Assembly (NCBI RefSeq): GCF_946886695.1
Contig: NZ_CAMPJD010000004.1
Coordinates: 1-64,000, forward strand
Length of the DNA: 64,000 nt
Source of the DNA: an uncultured Pseudoxanthomonas sp.
Lineage (GTDB): Bacteria; Pseudomonadota; Gammaproteobacteria; Xanthomonadales; Xanthomonadaceae
Reading direction: 5' to 3'
This document shows, piece after piece, positions 15,465 through 23,201 of this stretch. The number at the start of each line of letters is the position of its first letter. Within the stretch, counting starts at the first letter, position 1. Under the pieces are notes generated by a model. It was not told where the DNA came from. It saw only the letters and a program-made list of their open reading frames with translations, and did no database searches. Made by a program: the position numbers and the translations under genes.

Positions 15465-17132
15465 ATGTCCTCGCAATACATCTACACCATGAACCGGGTC
15501 AGCAAGGTGGTCCCGCCCAAGCGGCAGATCATCAAGGACATCTCGCTGTCCTTTTATCCGGGCGCCAAGATCGGCCTGCTGGGCCTGAACGGCGCAGGCA
15601 AATCCACCGTGCTGAAGATCATGGCGGGCGTGGACAAGGACTTCGAAGGCGAAGCCCGCCCGCAGCCCGGCATCAAGGTCGGCTATCTGGCGCAGGAGCC
15701 AGAGCTCAACCCGGAGCACACCGTCCGCCAGGCCGTCGAGGAAGGCGTGGGCGACGTGCTGCAGGCGCAGGCCGCGCTGGAAGCGGTGTATGCCGCCTAT
15801 GCCGAAGAAGGCGCCGACTTCGACGCCCTCGCCAAAGAACAGGAACGCCTCGAAGCCATCCTGGCCGCCGGTGACGCCCACACGCTGGAAAACCAGCTGG
15901 ACGTGGCCGCCGACGCGCTGCGCCTGCCGCCGTGGGATGCCATCGTCGGCAAGCTGTCCGGCGGCGAGAAGCGCCGCGTGGCGCTATGCCGCCTGCTGCT
16001 GCAGAAGCCGGACATGCTGCTGCTCGACGAACCGACCAACCATCTGGACGCCGAATCCGTCGAATGGCTGGAACAGTTCCTCGCCCGCTATACCGGCACC
16101 GTCGTGGCAGTGACCCATGACCGCTACTTCCTCGACAACGCCGCCGAATGGATTCTCGAACTCGACCGTGGCCGCGGCATCCCGTGGAAGGGCAACTACA
16201 CCGACTGGCTGGTGCAGAAGGACGAGCGCCTGAAGCAGGAAGACAACCAGGAAAAGGCCCGGCAGAAAGCGATCCAGAAGGAGCTGGAATGGTCGCGCCA
16301 GAACGCCAAGGGTGGTCGCTCCAAGGGCAAGGCGCGCCTGGCCCGCCTGGAAGAACTGCAGTCGGTCGACTACCAGCGCCGCAACGAGACCAACGAGATC
16401 TTCATCCCGCCGGGCGAGCGCCTGGGCAACAACGTCATCGAGTTCAAGAACGTCTCGAAGAAATTCGGCGACCGCCTGCTGATCGACAACCTGAGCTTCC
16501 TGGTGCCGGGTGGCGCCATCGTCGGCATCATCGGCCCGAACGGCGCGGGCAAGTCGACACTGTTCAAGATGATCACCGGCCAGGAAAAGCCGGATTCGGG
16601 CACCATCACCACCGGCCCGACCGTGCAGCTGGCGTATGTGGACCAGAGCCGTGAAAAGCTCGAAGGCAACCACAACGTCTTCCAGGAGATTTCCGGTGGC
16701 CTGGACATCCTCAACATCAACGGCGTCGAGATCCAGTCGCGCGCCTACATCGGCCGCTTCAACTTCAAGGGCCAGGACCAGCAGAAGCTGGTCGGCTCGC
16801 TGTCCGGCGGCGAACGCGGCCGCCTGCACATGGCCAAGACGCTGCTGCAGGGTGGCAACGTGCTGCTGCTCGACGAACCGTCGAACGACCTGGACATCGA
16901 AACCCTGCGCGCACTGGAAGACGCGCTGCTGGAGTTCCCCGGCAACACCTTCGTCATTTCGCATGACCGCTGGTTCCTGGACCGCATCGCCACGCACATC
17001 CTCGCTTTCGAGGGCGACTCGCACGTGGAGTTCTTCCAGGGCAACTACCGCGAGTACGAGGAAGACAAGAAGCGTCGCCTGGGCGAAGAAGGCGCCCGTC
17101 CGCACCGCTTGCGGTTCAAGGCGCTGAAGTGA
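15465..17132 (+). CDS. ettA: Energy-dependent translational throttle protein EttA
   Basis: ABC-F ATPase that binds the ribosomal E site and gates entry into elongation according to ATP/ADP. 555 residues from the ATG at 15465. Two ATPase domains: GLNGAGKST with LSGGEKRRVALCRLLL and LLLDEPTNHLD, and GPNGAGKST with LSGGERGRLHMAKTLL and LLLDEPSNDLD. The linker rich in Lys/Gln (KAIQKELEWSRQNAKGGRSK) is the P-site tRNA interaction motif, and the start SSQYIYTMNRVSKVVPPKRQ is typical of EttA. No transmembrane part. Strong terminator downstream. Confidence 0.97.
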   Translation: MSSQYIYTMNRVSKVVPPKRQIIKDISLSFYPGAKIGLLGLNGAGKSTVLKIMAGVDKDFEGEARPQPGIKVGYLAQEPELNPEHTVRQAVEEGVGDVLQAQAALEAVYAAYAEEGADFDALAKEQERLEAILAAGDAHTLENQLDVAADALRLPPWDAIVGKLSGGEKRRVALCRLLLQKPDMLLLDEPTNHLDAESVEWLEQFLARYTGTVVAVTHDRYFLDNAAEWILELDRGRGIPWKGNYTDWLVQKDERLKQEDNQEKARQKAIQKELEWSRQNAKGGRSKGKARLARLEELQSVDYQRRNETNEIFIPPGERLGNNVIEFKNVSKKFGDRLLIDNLSFLVPGGAIVGIIGPNGAGKSTLFKMITGQEKPDSGTITTGPTVQLAYVDQSREKLEGNHNVFQEISGGLDILNINGVEIQSRAYIGRFNFKGQDQQKLVGSLSGGERGRLHMAKTLLQGGNVLLLDEPSNDLDIETLRALEDALLEFPGNTFVISHDRWFLDRIATHILAFEGDSHVEFFQGNYREYEEDKKRRLGEEGARPHRLRFKALK

Positions 17133-17173
17133 CGCGGTCGCGCGCGATGGTGCGCGCCCCTTTGATCTTGCTC

Positions 17174-17208
17174 AACAAGAACGCCGGCCACGTGCCGGCG
17201 TTCTTGTT
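17174..17208 (+). terminator. Terminator of ettA
   Basis: Perfect 15-bp stem AACAAGAACGCCGGC / GCCGGCGTTCTTGTT with loop CACGT, ending in T-rich TTCTTGTTTG, about 40 nt after the ettA stop. Confidence 0.9.
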
Positions 17209-17729
17209 TGTGGCCGGCTACCGCGCACCCGGCCTGCACGTTCAATCCCGGGACCCCACGTTTCATCAGCGATGCGATCAACCAGTAGACGAAGGTCTGG
17301 ACGGTCAGGAATGCGGCTGTCGCCCGCCGTTCCGGATAGTTCAGCGAGCCGGCGCGATGAAAGGCTACCCGCAACGCCACTGCTTCTGAAGGCAGCGGCA
17401 CCCTCGCCGCTGCGAAACAGGCATCCCTCCAGTCGCTGATCGACCTGGACGTGGTCGCCCATGCAGACAGCACTGCATCGGCTGCAGCCGATGCACTTGC
17501 TCACGTCGCCCACTGGTCCCCGGTCCGGGGCCGGAAGGTTTGGGCCAACGCTGGCCACGCGTCCAACACGAGACATCGCAACCGCCCCATCCGGGGGAGA
17601 ACACGCACCGCAACGGTGCCGATTAAAGCGTTCGCCGTGCGCGCCGATAGCGCCTCAACAACAGGATCGACCTCACGCGGCCGCATGCACCTGCGTCGCG
17701 CCTGCCCGCCCCTTCCCGCCAGGAGTCCC
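17209..17729. other. Gene-poor stretch with possible decayed coding remnant
   Basis: About 520 bases without a gene I can support. A minus-strand frame from 17473 downwards encodes a plausible stretch (SDWRDACFAAARVPLPSE, then a hydrophobic TAAFLTVQTFVYWLIASLM) but it has no family match I know and runs into the ettA terminator, so it may be a gene remnant. It also contains a perfect 22-bp palindrome. It ends with the ribosome site of the gene at 17730. Confidence 0.5.
17474..17495. repeat. Perfect 22-bp palindrome
   Basis: TGCATCGGCTG followed directly by its exact reverse complement, with no spacer. No T tract follows on either strand, so it does not look like a terminator. It lies 234 bases ahead of the soluble Cache/chemoreceptor gene and could be a dimeric regulator site. 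Confidence 0.8.
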
Positions 17730-18812
17730 ATGAACGCACGCGCCGCCGCCCCCACCGACGACGCCGGCATCGACGACCACATACAGTCCGTGTCGGGACT
17801 GTCGGACGCGCTGCTGAAGCAACTGCGGCAATCGCTGCAGAAGATCGACGAGATCAACCGCATCACCCGCATCATCTCGATGAATGCACGCATCGAGGCG
17901 GTGCGCATCGGCACCGCCGGCCGCAGCTTCGGCGTGATCGCCGAAGAGATGGATACGCTGTCGCGCCGGGTCAGCGACACCGCCCAGGAGATCGACCGCA
18001 TGGCGGACCGCACGAGCACCGACCTGCGCGGGCGGCTGGACCAGTTGCAGACCGATGTGCGCCGTACCCGGCTGACCGACCTGGCGTTGGCCAACATCGA
18101 CCTGATCGATCGCAACCTGTATGAGCGCAGTTGCGATGTGCGCTGGTGGGCGACCGACGCGGCGATCGTCGCTGCCGCGCAAGACCCGCAACCGGCGGCG
18201 CTCGCGCATGCCAGCCAGCGGCTAGGCCAGATACTGGATTCCTACACCGTCTATTTCGATCTTGTGCTCACCGACCTGCAAGGCAACGTGCTGACGAATG
18301 GCAGACCACGCCAGTACCCGTCCGCCGGCCATTCGGTCGCCCAACAGGAATGGTTCCAATCCGCCATGGCCACGCGCAATGGCGAAGAGTTCGGCTTCCA
18401 GTCCATGCATGCGAGCACGCTCGCCGGCGGCGAGCGCGTGCTGATCTACGCCTGCACGGTGCGCGAAGGCGGTCGCGTACAGGGGCGCGTGCTGGGCGTG
18501 CTCGGCATCGTGTTCCGCTGGGACGCGCTGGCGCAGACCATCGTGGAACGGACGCCGTTGTCGGAGGCGGAATGGCGTCGCAGCCGGGTCTGCATCGTCG
18601 ATGCGCAGGGCCGGTTGCTGGCCGATACGCAGGCCGGTGCGGATGCCCCGCGGCTCGATTTCCCTGGCCGTGCGCCGCTGTTTGCCCAGCCCCGCGGGGC
18701 GATCGACATATCCATCGATGGCCGCACGCACTGCCTGGCACAGGCCGCCTCACCCGGCTATGAAACGTACTGCACCGGCTGGCATTGCGTGATCCTGCAG
18801 GGTGTGGACTGA
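17730..18812 (+). CDS. Soluble chemoreceptor-like protein: MCP hairpin tip plus C-terminal Cache domain
   Basis: 360 residues, no signal peptide and no membrane segment. Residues about 38-90 resemble the chemoreceptor signalling tip: INRITRIISMNARIEAVRIG then AGRSFGVIAEEMDTLSRRVS, equivalent to the canonical LLALNAAIEAARAGE...GRGFAVVADEVRxLA. From about residue 118 a Cache/PDC-like sensor follows (LYERSCDVRWWATDAAIV, YFDLVLTDLQGNVLTNGRP, EWFQSAMATRNGEEFGFQSM). The order is reversed relative to normal MCPs. AGGAG lies 5 nt ahead of the ATG at 17730. It may sense a cytoplasmic ligand and contact CheA/CheW, but most methylation helices are missing. No chemotaxis gene nearby. Confidence 0.8.
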   Translation: MNARAAAPTDDAGIDDHIQSVSGLSDALLKQLRQSLQKIDEINRITRIISMNARIEAVRIGTAGRSFGVIAEEMDTLSRRVSDTAQEIDRMADRTSTDLRGRLDQLQTDVRRTRLTDLALANIDLIDRNLYERSCDVRWWATDAAIVAAAQDPQPAALAHASQRLGQILDSYTVYFDLVLTDLQGNVLTNGRPRQYPSAGHSVAQQEWFQSAMATRNGEEFGFQSMHASTLAGGERVLIYACTVREGGRVQGRVLGVLGIVFRWDALAQTIVERTPLSEAEWRRSRVCIVDAQGRLLADTQAGADAPRLDFPGRAPLFAQPRGAIDISIDGRTHCLAQAASPGYETYCTGWHCVILQGVD

Positions 18813-18830
18813 CGTCCGCGCAGCCGCAAC

Positions 18831-19154
18831 TCAGTCCAGCCACACCTCGCCGTCGCGCACCTGCACGGCGACGGCACGCAGCGAATCGCCGCGGCAGGGC
18901 CCTGCGACGCAATCGCCGCGCGCGAGTTCGAACGAAGCCCCATGGGCGGCACAGACAAGGTGGCCGTCCTTGCTCTTGAGGAATTGACCAGGCGCCCAGT
19001 CCAGCCGCCTCCCCGCGTGTGGGCAGACATTGAGCCAGGCGCGCACCTCGTCGCCATCGCGATGCAGGATCAACGACTCGGCATCGTCGCCGATCATGGC
19101 TTCAACCTCGGTGAAACCGCCATTGGCGATGTCATTCAGTGCACTCAGTCGCAT
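18831..19154 (-). CDS. Rieske-type [2Fe-2S] ferredoxin-like protein
   Basis: 107-residue single-domain Rieske protein. Cluster ligands are visible as NVCPHAGRRLDW (CxH) and LVCAAHGASFELARGDC (CxxH). It ends in AVQVRDGEVWLD, the usual last strand. ATG at 19154 gives the family start. No partner oxygenase or reductase is adjacent, so it probably is a free-standing electron carrier. It is divergent from the small membrane protein gene at 19245 and convergent with the Cache protein gene. Confidence 0.9.
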   Translation of the reverse strand: MRLSALNDIANGGFTEVEAMIGDDAESLILHRDGDEVRAWLNVCPHAGRRLDWAPGQFLKSKDGHLVCAAHGASFELARGDCVAGPCRGDSLRAVAVQVRDGEVWLD

Positions 19155-19244
19155 GTCGCTTAACGAAGTCCTCACACGGTCATGAAACGGTCATCCGATA
19201 CTGCACGTACCGGCTCCGGCCGCATTCTGTCACGACGCAACGCC

Positions 19245-19520
19245 ATGTACGCACGCCATTTCCAGTTCAACGCCTTCCGCCATGTGTTCGCCCCGCGCAA
19301 GCCGCGCCATCCGCTGCTGCGGGTCGGCTTGGGCCTGTTGGGTGTGCTGCTGCTCGGCGTGCTGGTGTTCTTCAGCGTGTTTGTCGGTGCCGCGATGATC
19401 GCCGGCGGCCTGGCGTACAAACTCCTGCGCCAGCGCGGTAAGCCCAACGCCCGCGATGCGCGGGTTGTGGATGCGGAATATCGCGTGGTCCGCAAGCCGG
19501 TATTGCCCCTCTCGCACTGA
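19245..19520 (+). CDS. Small membrane protein, unknown
   Basis: About 91 residues from the ATG at 19245 (an earlier in-frame ATG exists at 19182). A basic N terminus (FAPRKPRHPLLR) is followed by one long hydrophobic stretch, LGLLGVLLLGVLVFFSVFVG and on to about residue 58, probably two close helices, and a basic cytoplasmic-type tail with DARVVDAEYRVV. I do not recognise a family beyond a xanthomonad-type hypothetical. Confidence 0.6.
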   Translation: MYARHFQFNAFRHVFAPRKPRHPLLRVGLGLLGVLLLGVLVFFSVFVGAAMIAGGLAYKLLRQRGKPNARDARVVDAEYRVVRKPVLPLSH

Positions 19521-19584
19521 GTACCTTGGCGGGGCGCCCGCGTTCCCGCCTAAACTCTGCGGCCACCTCCCACGGGTCGCCGAC

Positions 19585-20292
19585 ATGGCCGACATCATCC
19601 CTGCCCCGCCCATACCCCGCGTTGCGGTACGCGGTGGCGGCACGTTCCCGGTGCGCCGCATCTTCTGCGTTGGCCGCAATTTCGCCGACCACGCGCGCGA
19701 GATGGGTGCGACCGCACCCGCTTCGAAGGCCGAACGCGGCAGCCCCGTGTTCTTCCACAAACCGGGCGACGCGATCGTCACCGGGAATGCGGATATCCCC
19801 TACCCGCCGGGCACGCGCGACCTGCACCACGAAGTGGAACTGGTCGTCGCCCTGGGTGCCGACGCGTCGCCCGGCCCACTCGCTCCCGAGGCCGCCAGGG
19901 CGCTGGTGATCGCTTATGGCGTCGGCCTGGACCTGACCCGCCGCGACCTGCAAGGCGCAGCCAAGGCCAAGGGCCTGCCCTGGGATACCGGCAAGGGATT
20001 CGATCATTCCGCCCCGGTCAGTGAACTGGTCCACGCGGCGGATGTCGGGGGGCTGGCAGATCGCACGCTCACGCTGCAGGTGAACGGCGAAGTGCGCCAG
20101 CACGGCGCGCTGCACGACCTCGTCTGGGACGTGCCCGACATTCTGCACGAACTGTCCAAGCTCTACGCCCTGAAAGCCGGCGATCTGGTCTTCATGGGCA
20201 CCCCGGCCGGCGTGGCCGCGCTGGTCCCCGGCGATGCGTTCGTCGCCACACTCGATGGCGTGGTGGAGCTGCGCGGCCGCATCACCGGCTGA
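19585..20292 (+). CDS. Fumarylacetoacetate hydrolase family protein
   Basis: 235-residue FAH-domain enzyme, probably a fumarylpyruvate or acylpyruvate hydrolase. Motifs: RRIFCVGRNFADHAREMG, PVFFHKPGDAIV, then HHEVELVVALG (metal-binding E-x-E), GYGVGLDLTRRDLQ-type sequence, KGFDHSAPVS and FMGTPAGVAALVPGD. The short length fits YcgM-like hydrolases rather than full FAH. The metal Asp/Glu set seems complete. Stands alone on the plus strand before mscL. Confidence 0.9.
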   Translation: MADIIPAPPIPRVAVRGGGTFPVRRIFCVGRNFADHAREMGATAPASKAERGSPVFFHKPGDAIVTGNADIPYPPGTRDLHHEVELVVALGADASPGPLAPEAARALVIAYGVGLDLTRRDLQGAAKAKGLPWDTGKGFDHSAPVSELVHAADVGGLADRTLTLQVNGEVRQHGALHDLVWDVPDILHELSKLYALKAGDLVFMGTPAGVAALVPGDAFVATLDGVVELRGRITG

Positions 20293-20356
20293 TCGACGGC
20301 GCGTGCGATATAGTCGGCGCCGATGGCGTTTCAGCGCCGACTGACGAGGACATGGG

Positions 20357-20758
20357 ATGGGCATGATCAGCGAGTTCAAGGAGTTCGTGTCGCGCGGCAA
20401 CGTGGTCGACCTGGCCGTGGGTGTGGTCATCGGTGCCGCCTTCGGCAAGATCGTCAGCAGCCTGGTCGATGGCATCGTCATGCCGCTGGTGGGCCTGATG
20501 ATGGGTGGCGTGAAGTTCAGCGACCTGGCGGTGACGCTGCGCGCCGCCGAAGTGGATGCGGCGGGCAAGGAGATCGTGCCGGCGCTGCTGCTGAAGTACG
20601 GCGCCTTCCTGCAGACCGCCATCGACTTCCTGATCATCGCCTTCGTGATCTTCCTGTTCCTGAAGGCCTACAACCGCGTCCGCGCACCGGCACCGGAAGC
20701 CGCCACGCCCGAAGACATCGTGCTGCTGCGCGAGATCCGCGACGCGCTGAAGAAATAG
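20357..20758 (+). CDS. mscL: Large-conductance mechanosensitive channel
   Basis: Pentameric channel that opens on membrane tension to release solutes under hypo-osmotic shock. 133 residues. [20 protein letters not shown] is the N-terminal helix and start of TM1, with [21 protein letters not shown]2 is [21 protein letters not shown] short C-terminal helix [17 protein letters not shown] ends it. GAGGA lies 6 nt before the ATG at 20357; a second ATG two codons on (20363) is possible. Confidence 0.97.
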   Translation: MGMISEFKEFVSRGNVVDLAVGVVIGAAFGKIVSSLVDGIVMPLVGLMMGGVKFSDLAVTLRAAEVDAAGKEIVPALLLKYGAFLQTAIDFLIIAFVIFLFLKAYNRVRAPAPEAATPEDIVLLREIRDALKK

Positions 20759-20851
20759 CGGCACACAGCTTTCCCGAACCGCAACATCGGCAAAGCGATC
20801 AGGGAGCCGCGGGCTGTTAAGCTCGCGGCTTCTTCATTTCCGGGACACCTC

Positions 20852-22240
20852 ATGCGCCTCGTTCCGTCGTTGCTGGCCCTCGCCCTCGCCGTTCCATCCG
20901 TTGCCTTCGCGCGCGAGACGCGCATTCCCGAGGCCTCGCTCGCCACCGCCGTGTCGCTGCGCGAACAGGCATTGGCCGACGACACGGGCTGGAAGGTCGT
21001 CGAATCGCTGACCACCGAGATCGGCCCGCGCCTGGCCGGCAGCGACGCGGATGCGAAGGCGGTCGCGTGGGCGCAGGCGAAGTTCAAGGCACTGGGTTTC
21101 GACAAGGTGTGGCTCGAGCCGGTGACGTTCCCGAAGTGGGTGCGCCGCAGCGAAAGCGCGTCGGTACTCGGGGCGCATGCACAACCCCTGACGATTACCG
21201 CCCTGGGCGGCAGCCCCGCAGGCAAGGTGGAAGCGGAGATCGTGCGCTTCGCCGATCTCGCCGCGCTTGAAGCGGCGCCGGACGGGTCGCTGGCCGGGAA
21301 GATCGCCTTCGTCGATTATCCGATGAAGGCTGCGCGCGACGGCAGCGACTACCGCAACGGTGGCGCGATCCGATCGAAGGGACCCTCGGCGGCGATCCGC
21401 AAGGGCGCCATCGCGTTCCTGATGCGCTCGGCCGGCACCGACAATCACCGCGTCGCGCACACCGGCATCACGCGCTTCGACGAGGGCCTGACGCCGGTAC
21501 CGTCGGCGTCGTTGACCATTCCCGATGCCGATCAGCTGGCGCGCTTGCTGCAGCGCGGTCCGGTGCGCGTGTCGCTCGCCCTGGATTGCGGCTGGGACGG
21601 CGAGTACACCTCGCACAATGTCATCGGTGAGATCACCGGGCGCAGCCTGCCGAACGAGGTCGTGGTGATTGGCGGTCATCTGGATTCCTGGGACCTGGGC
21701 ACCGGTGCGATCGACGATGGCGCCGGCATCGGCATCACCATGGCGGCCGGCCACCTGATCGGCCAGCTCAAGCAGGCACCGAAGCGCACCATCCGCGTGA
21801 TCGCCTTCGCCAACGAAGAGCAGGGCCTCTACGGCGGCAAGGCGTATGCGGAGAAGCACTTGGCCGACATCACCCGCCACCAGATCGCCGCAGAGAGTGA
21901 CTTCGGCGCCGGTCGCATCTATGCGTTCAACACCGGCGCACCTGACCACGCGCGCAAGGCCAGCGAGCAGATCGCGCAGGCGCTGGCACCGCTGGGTATC
22001 GAATACGCGCCCGGCAAGGGCAGCGCGGGCCCGGATATCAGCCCGTTCGCCGCCAAGGGCATGGCGTGGGCATGGCTGGCGCAGGATGGCAGCGACTACT
22101 TCGACCTGCACCACAACGCGGACGACACGCTCGACAAGATCGACCCGGCTGCGCTGGCGCAGAACGTCGCGGCGTACACGGTGTTCGCGTACCTGGCGGC
22201 GGAAGCCGACGGCGACTTCGGCAGCCAGTTGAAAGAGTGA
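20852..22240 (+). CDS. Secreted M28 family metallopeptidase
   Basis: 462-residue exported zinc aminopeptidase/carboxypeptidase of the M28 family. Signal peptide MRLVPSLLALALAVPSVAFA. A PA-type insert runs from about residue 110 to 240. Di-zinc site: GGHLDSWDLGTGAIDDGAGI (His and bridging Asp), IAFANEEQGLYGG (catalytic and metal Glu), then AAESDFGAGR and DLHHNADDTLDK (His). This resembles plasma glutamate carboxypeptidase-like enzymes common in Xanthomonadaceae. It is convergent with the SpoU methyltransferase, with a palindromic repeat between them. Confidence 0.92.
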   Translation: MRLVPSLLALALAVPSVAFARETRIPEASLATAVSLREQALADDTGWKVVESLTTEIGPRLAGSDADAKAVAWAQAKFKALGFDKVWLEPVTFPKWVRRSESASVLGAHAQPLTITALGGSPAGKVEAEIVRFADLAALEAAPDGSLAGKIAFVDYPMKAARDGSDYRNGGAIRSKGPSAAIRKGAIAFLMRSAGTDNHRVAHTGITRFDEGLTPVPSASLTIPDADQLARLLQRGPVRVSLALDCGWDGEYTSHNVIGEITGRSLPNEVVVIGGHLDSWDLGTGAIDDGAGIGITMAAGHLIGQLKQAPKRTIRVIAFANEEQGLYGGKAYAEKHLADITRHQIAAESDFGAGRIYAFNTGAPDHARKASEQIAQALAPLGIEYAPGKGSAGPDISPFAAKGMAWAWLAQDGSDYFDLHHNADDTLDKIDPAALAQNVAAYTVFAYLAAEADGDFGSQLKE

Positions 22241-22244
22241 ATTC

Positions 22245-22326
22245 GTAGGAGGGGCTTCAGCCCCGACGCCTTTCGATCGGCTTTTCGGCAGCCCTGCCCG
22301 AAGGTCGGGGCTGAAGCCCCTCCTAC
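22245..22326. repeat. Inverted repeat family B, copy 2
   Basis: Perfect 23-base arms at 22245-22267 (GTAGGAGGGGCTTCAGCCCC...) and 22304-22326, around 36 bases. Each arm also contains the inner palindrome GGGGCTTCAGCCCC / GGGGCTGAAGCCCC. It sits between the 3' ends of two convergent genes, where it could act as a bidirectional terminator. Confidence 0.93.
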
Positions 22327-22339
22327 ACGAGATCCGCGA

Positions 22340-23200
22340 TCAGGCTTTCTGCTTCCACTGCGCCAGGAACACCGCGGTCGCGGCCGCGACGTTGAGGCTT
22401 TCCACCGTGCCGGTGCCGGGAATCGACAGGCGTGCATCGCAGGCGTCGGCCAGGCGCGCATCCATGCCCTCGCCCTCCGCTCCCATCACGTACACCAGGC
22501 GCTGCGGCAGCTTCGCCGCGAACAGGTCATCGCCGCCGCGCACGACCGTGGCGGCCAGCGAAAAGCCTGCGTTCCGCAGCTGGGCGGCCGCATTGTCGGC
22601 CTGCCCCATGCGCACCAGCGGCACCTGTTCGGCACCGCCTTCGGCCACGCGCGCCGCCGCGCCGGACAACGCCAGCGTGGACTCGCGAGGAAGAAGAATG
22701 CCCGCCACGCCGAAATGCGCGGCCGAACGCAGGATCGCACCGAAGTTGTGCGGATTGCCCACGCCGTCCAGCCATAGCGCCGCGACGGGCTTGCCGTCTG
22801 GCAGTGTGCGCAGCCAGTCGGACATCGGCAGCGGGTCGACCTTCAGCACGTCGGCCACCACGCCTTCGTGGTGCGTGCTGGCGGCCAGGCGGTCCAGGTC
22901 GCCCTCTTCCACCACCCGGTAGCCGACGCGCTGCTTGACACACCACGCCAGCAACGGCTTCAGCGCCGGAATGCGCGACTCGGTCAGGTAGACCTTGCGG
23001 ATGGCCTCGGGACGGCGTGCGAACACCGCGTGCACGGCATTGAGGCCATACAGCCGCAACTCGCTGCGCGCCGCGCCTGTGACGCGCTCGTCCCGCGGCG
23101 CCTGCTCGCGCACGGGACGCTCGTCCTGCGTGCGCGGCGGTCGCCGCCGATCCGGCGCGCCGGGCGGACGTGGTGGCCGGTTGTTCCAGGGGTTGCTCAC
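22340..23200 (-). CDS. TrmH/SpoU family RNA 2'-O-methyltransferase
   Basis: 286-residue SPOUT methyltransferase. An N-terminal Pro/Arg-rich disordered tail (about 45 residues, NNRPPRPPGAPDRRRPPRT) precedes a SpoU substrate-binding domain (LRLYGLNAVHAVFARRPEAI). The catalytic domain has GVGNPHNFGAILRSAAHFGV, MGAEGEGMDARL and LSIPGTGTVESLNVAAATAV, the knot motifs 1-3. The tail and HFGV variant suggest a YfiF-like member rather than RlmB, so the RNA target is uncertain. Start is GTG at 23200, 1 nt after the symporter stop. Confidence 0.88.
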   Translation of the reverse strand: MSNPWNNRPPRPPGAPDRRRPPRTQDERPVREQAPRDERVTGAARSELRLYGLNAVHAVFARRPEAIRKVYLTESRIPALKPLLAWCVKQRVGYRVVEEGDLDRLAASTHHEGVVADVLKVDPLPMSDWLRTLPDGKPVAALWLDGVGNPHNFGAILRSAAHFGVAGILLPRESTLALSGAAARVAEGGAEQVPLVRMGQADNAAAQLRNAGFSLAATVVRGGDDLFAAKLPQRLVYVMGAEGEGMDARLADACDARLSIPGTGTVESLNVAAATAVFLAQWKQKA

Positions 23201-23201
23201 G

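Noticed and set aside
17172..17576. CxxCxxCxxxC ferredoxin-like motif on the minus strand
   Set aside because: Only one cluster motif, no ferredoxin context, and the Cys codons come from the TGC-rich palindrome; I keep it only as a hint of a decayed gene.
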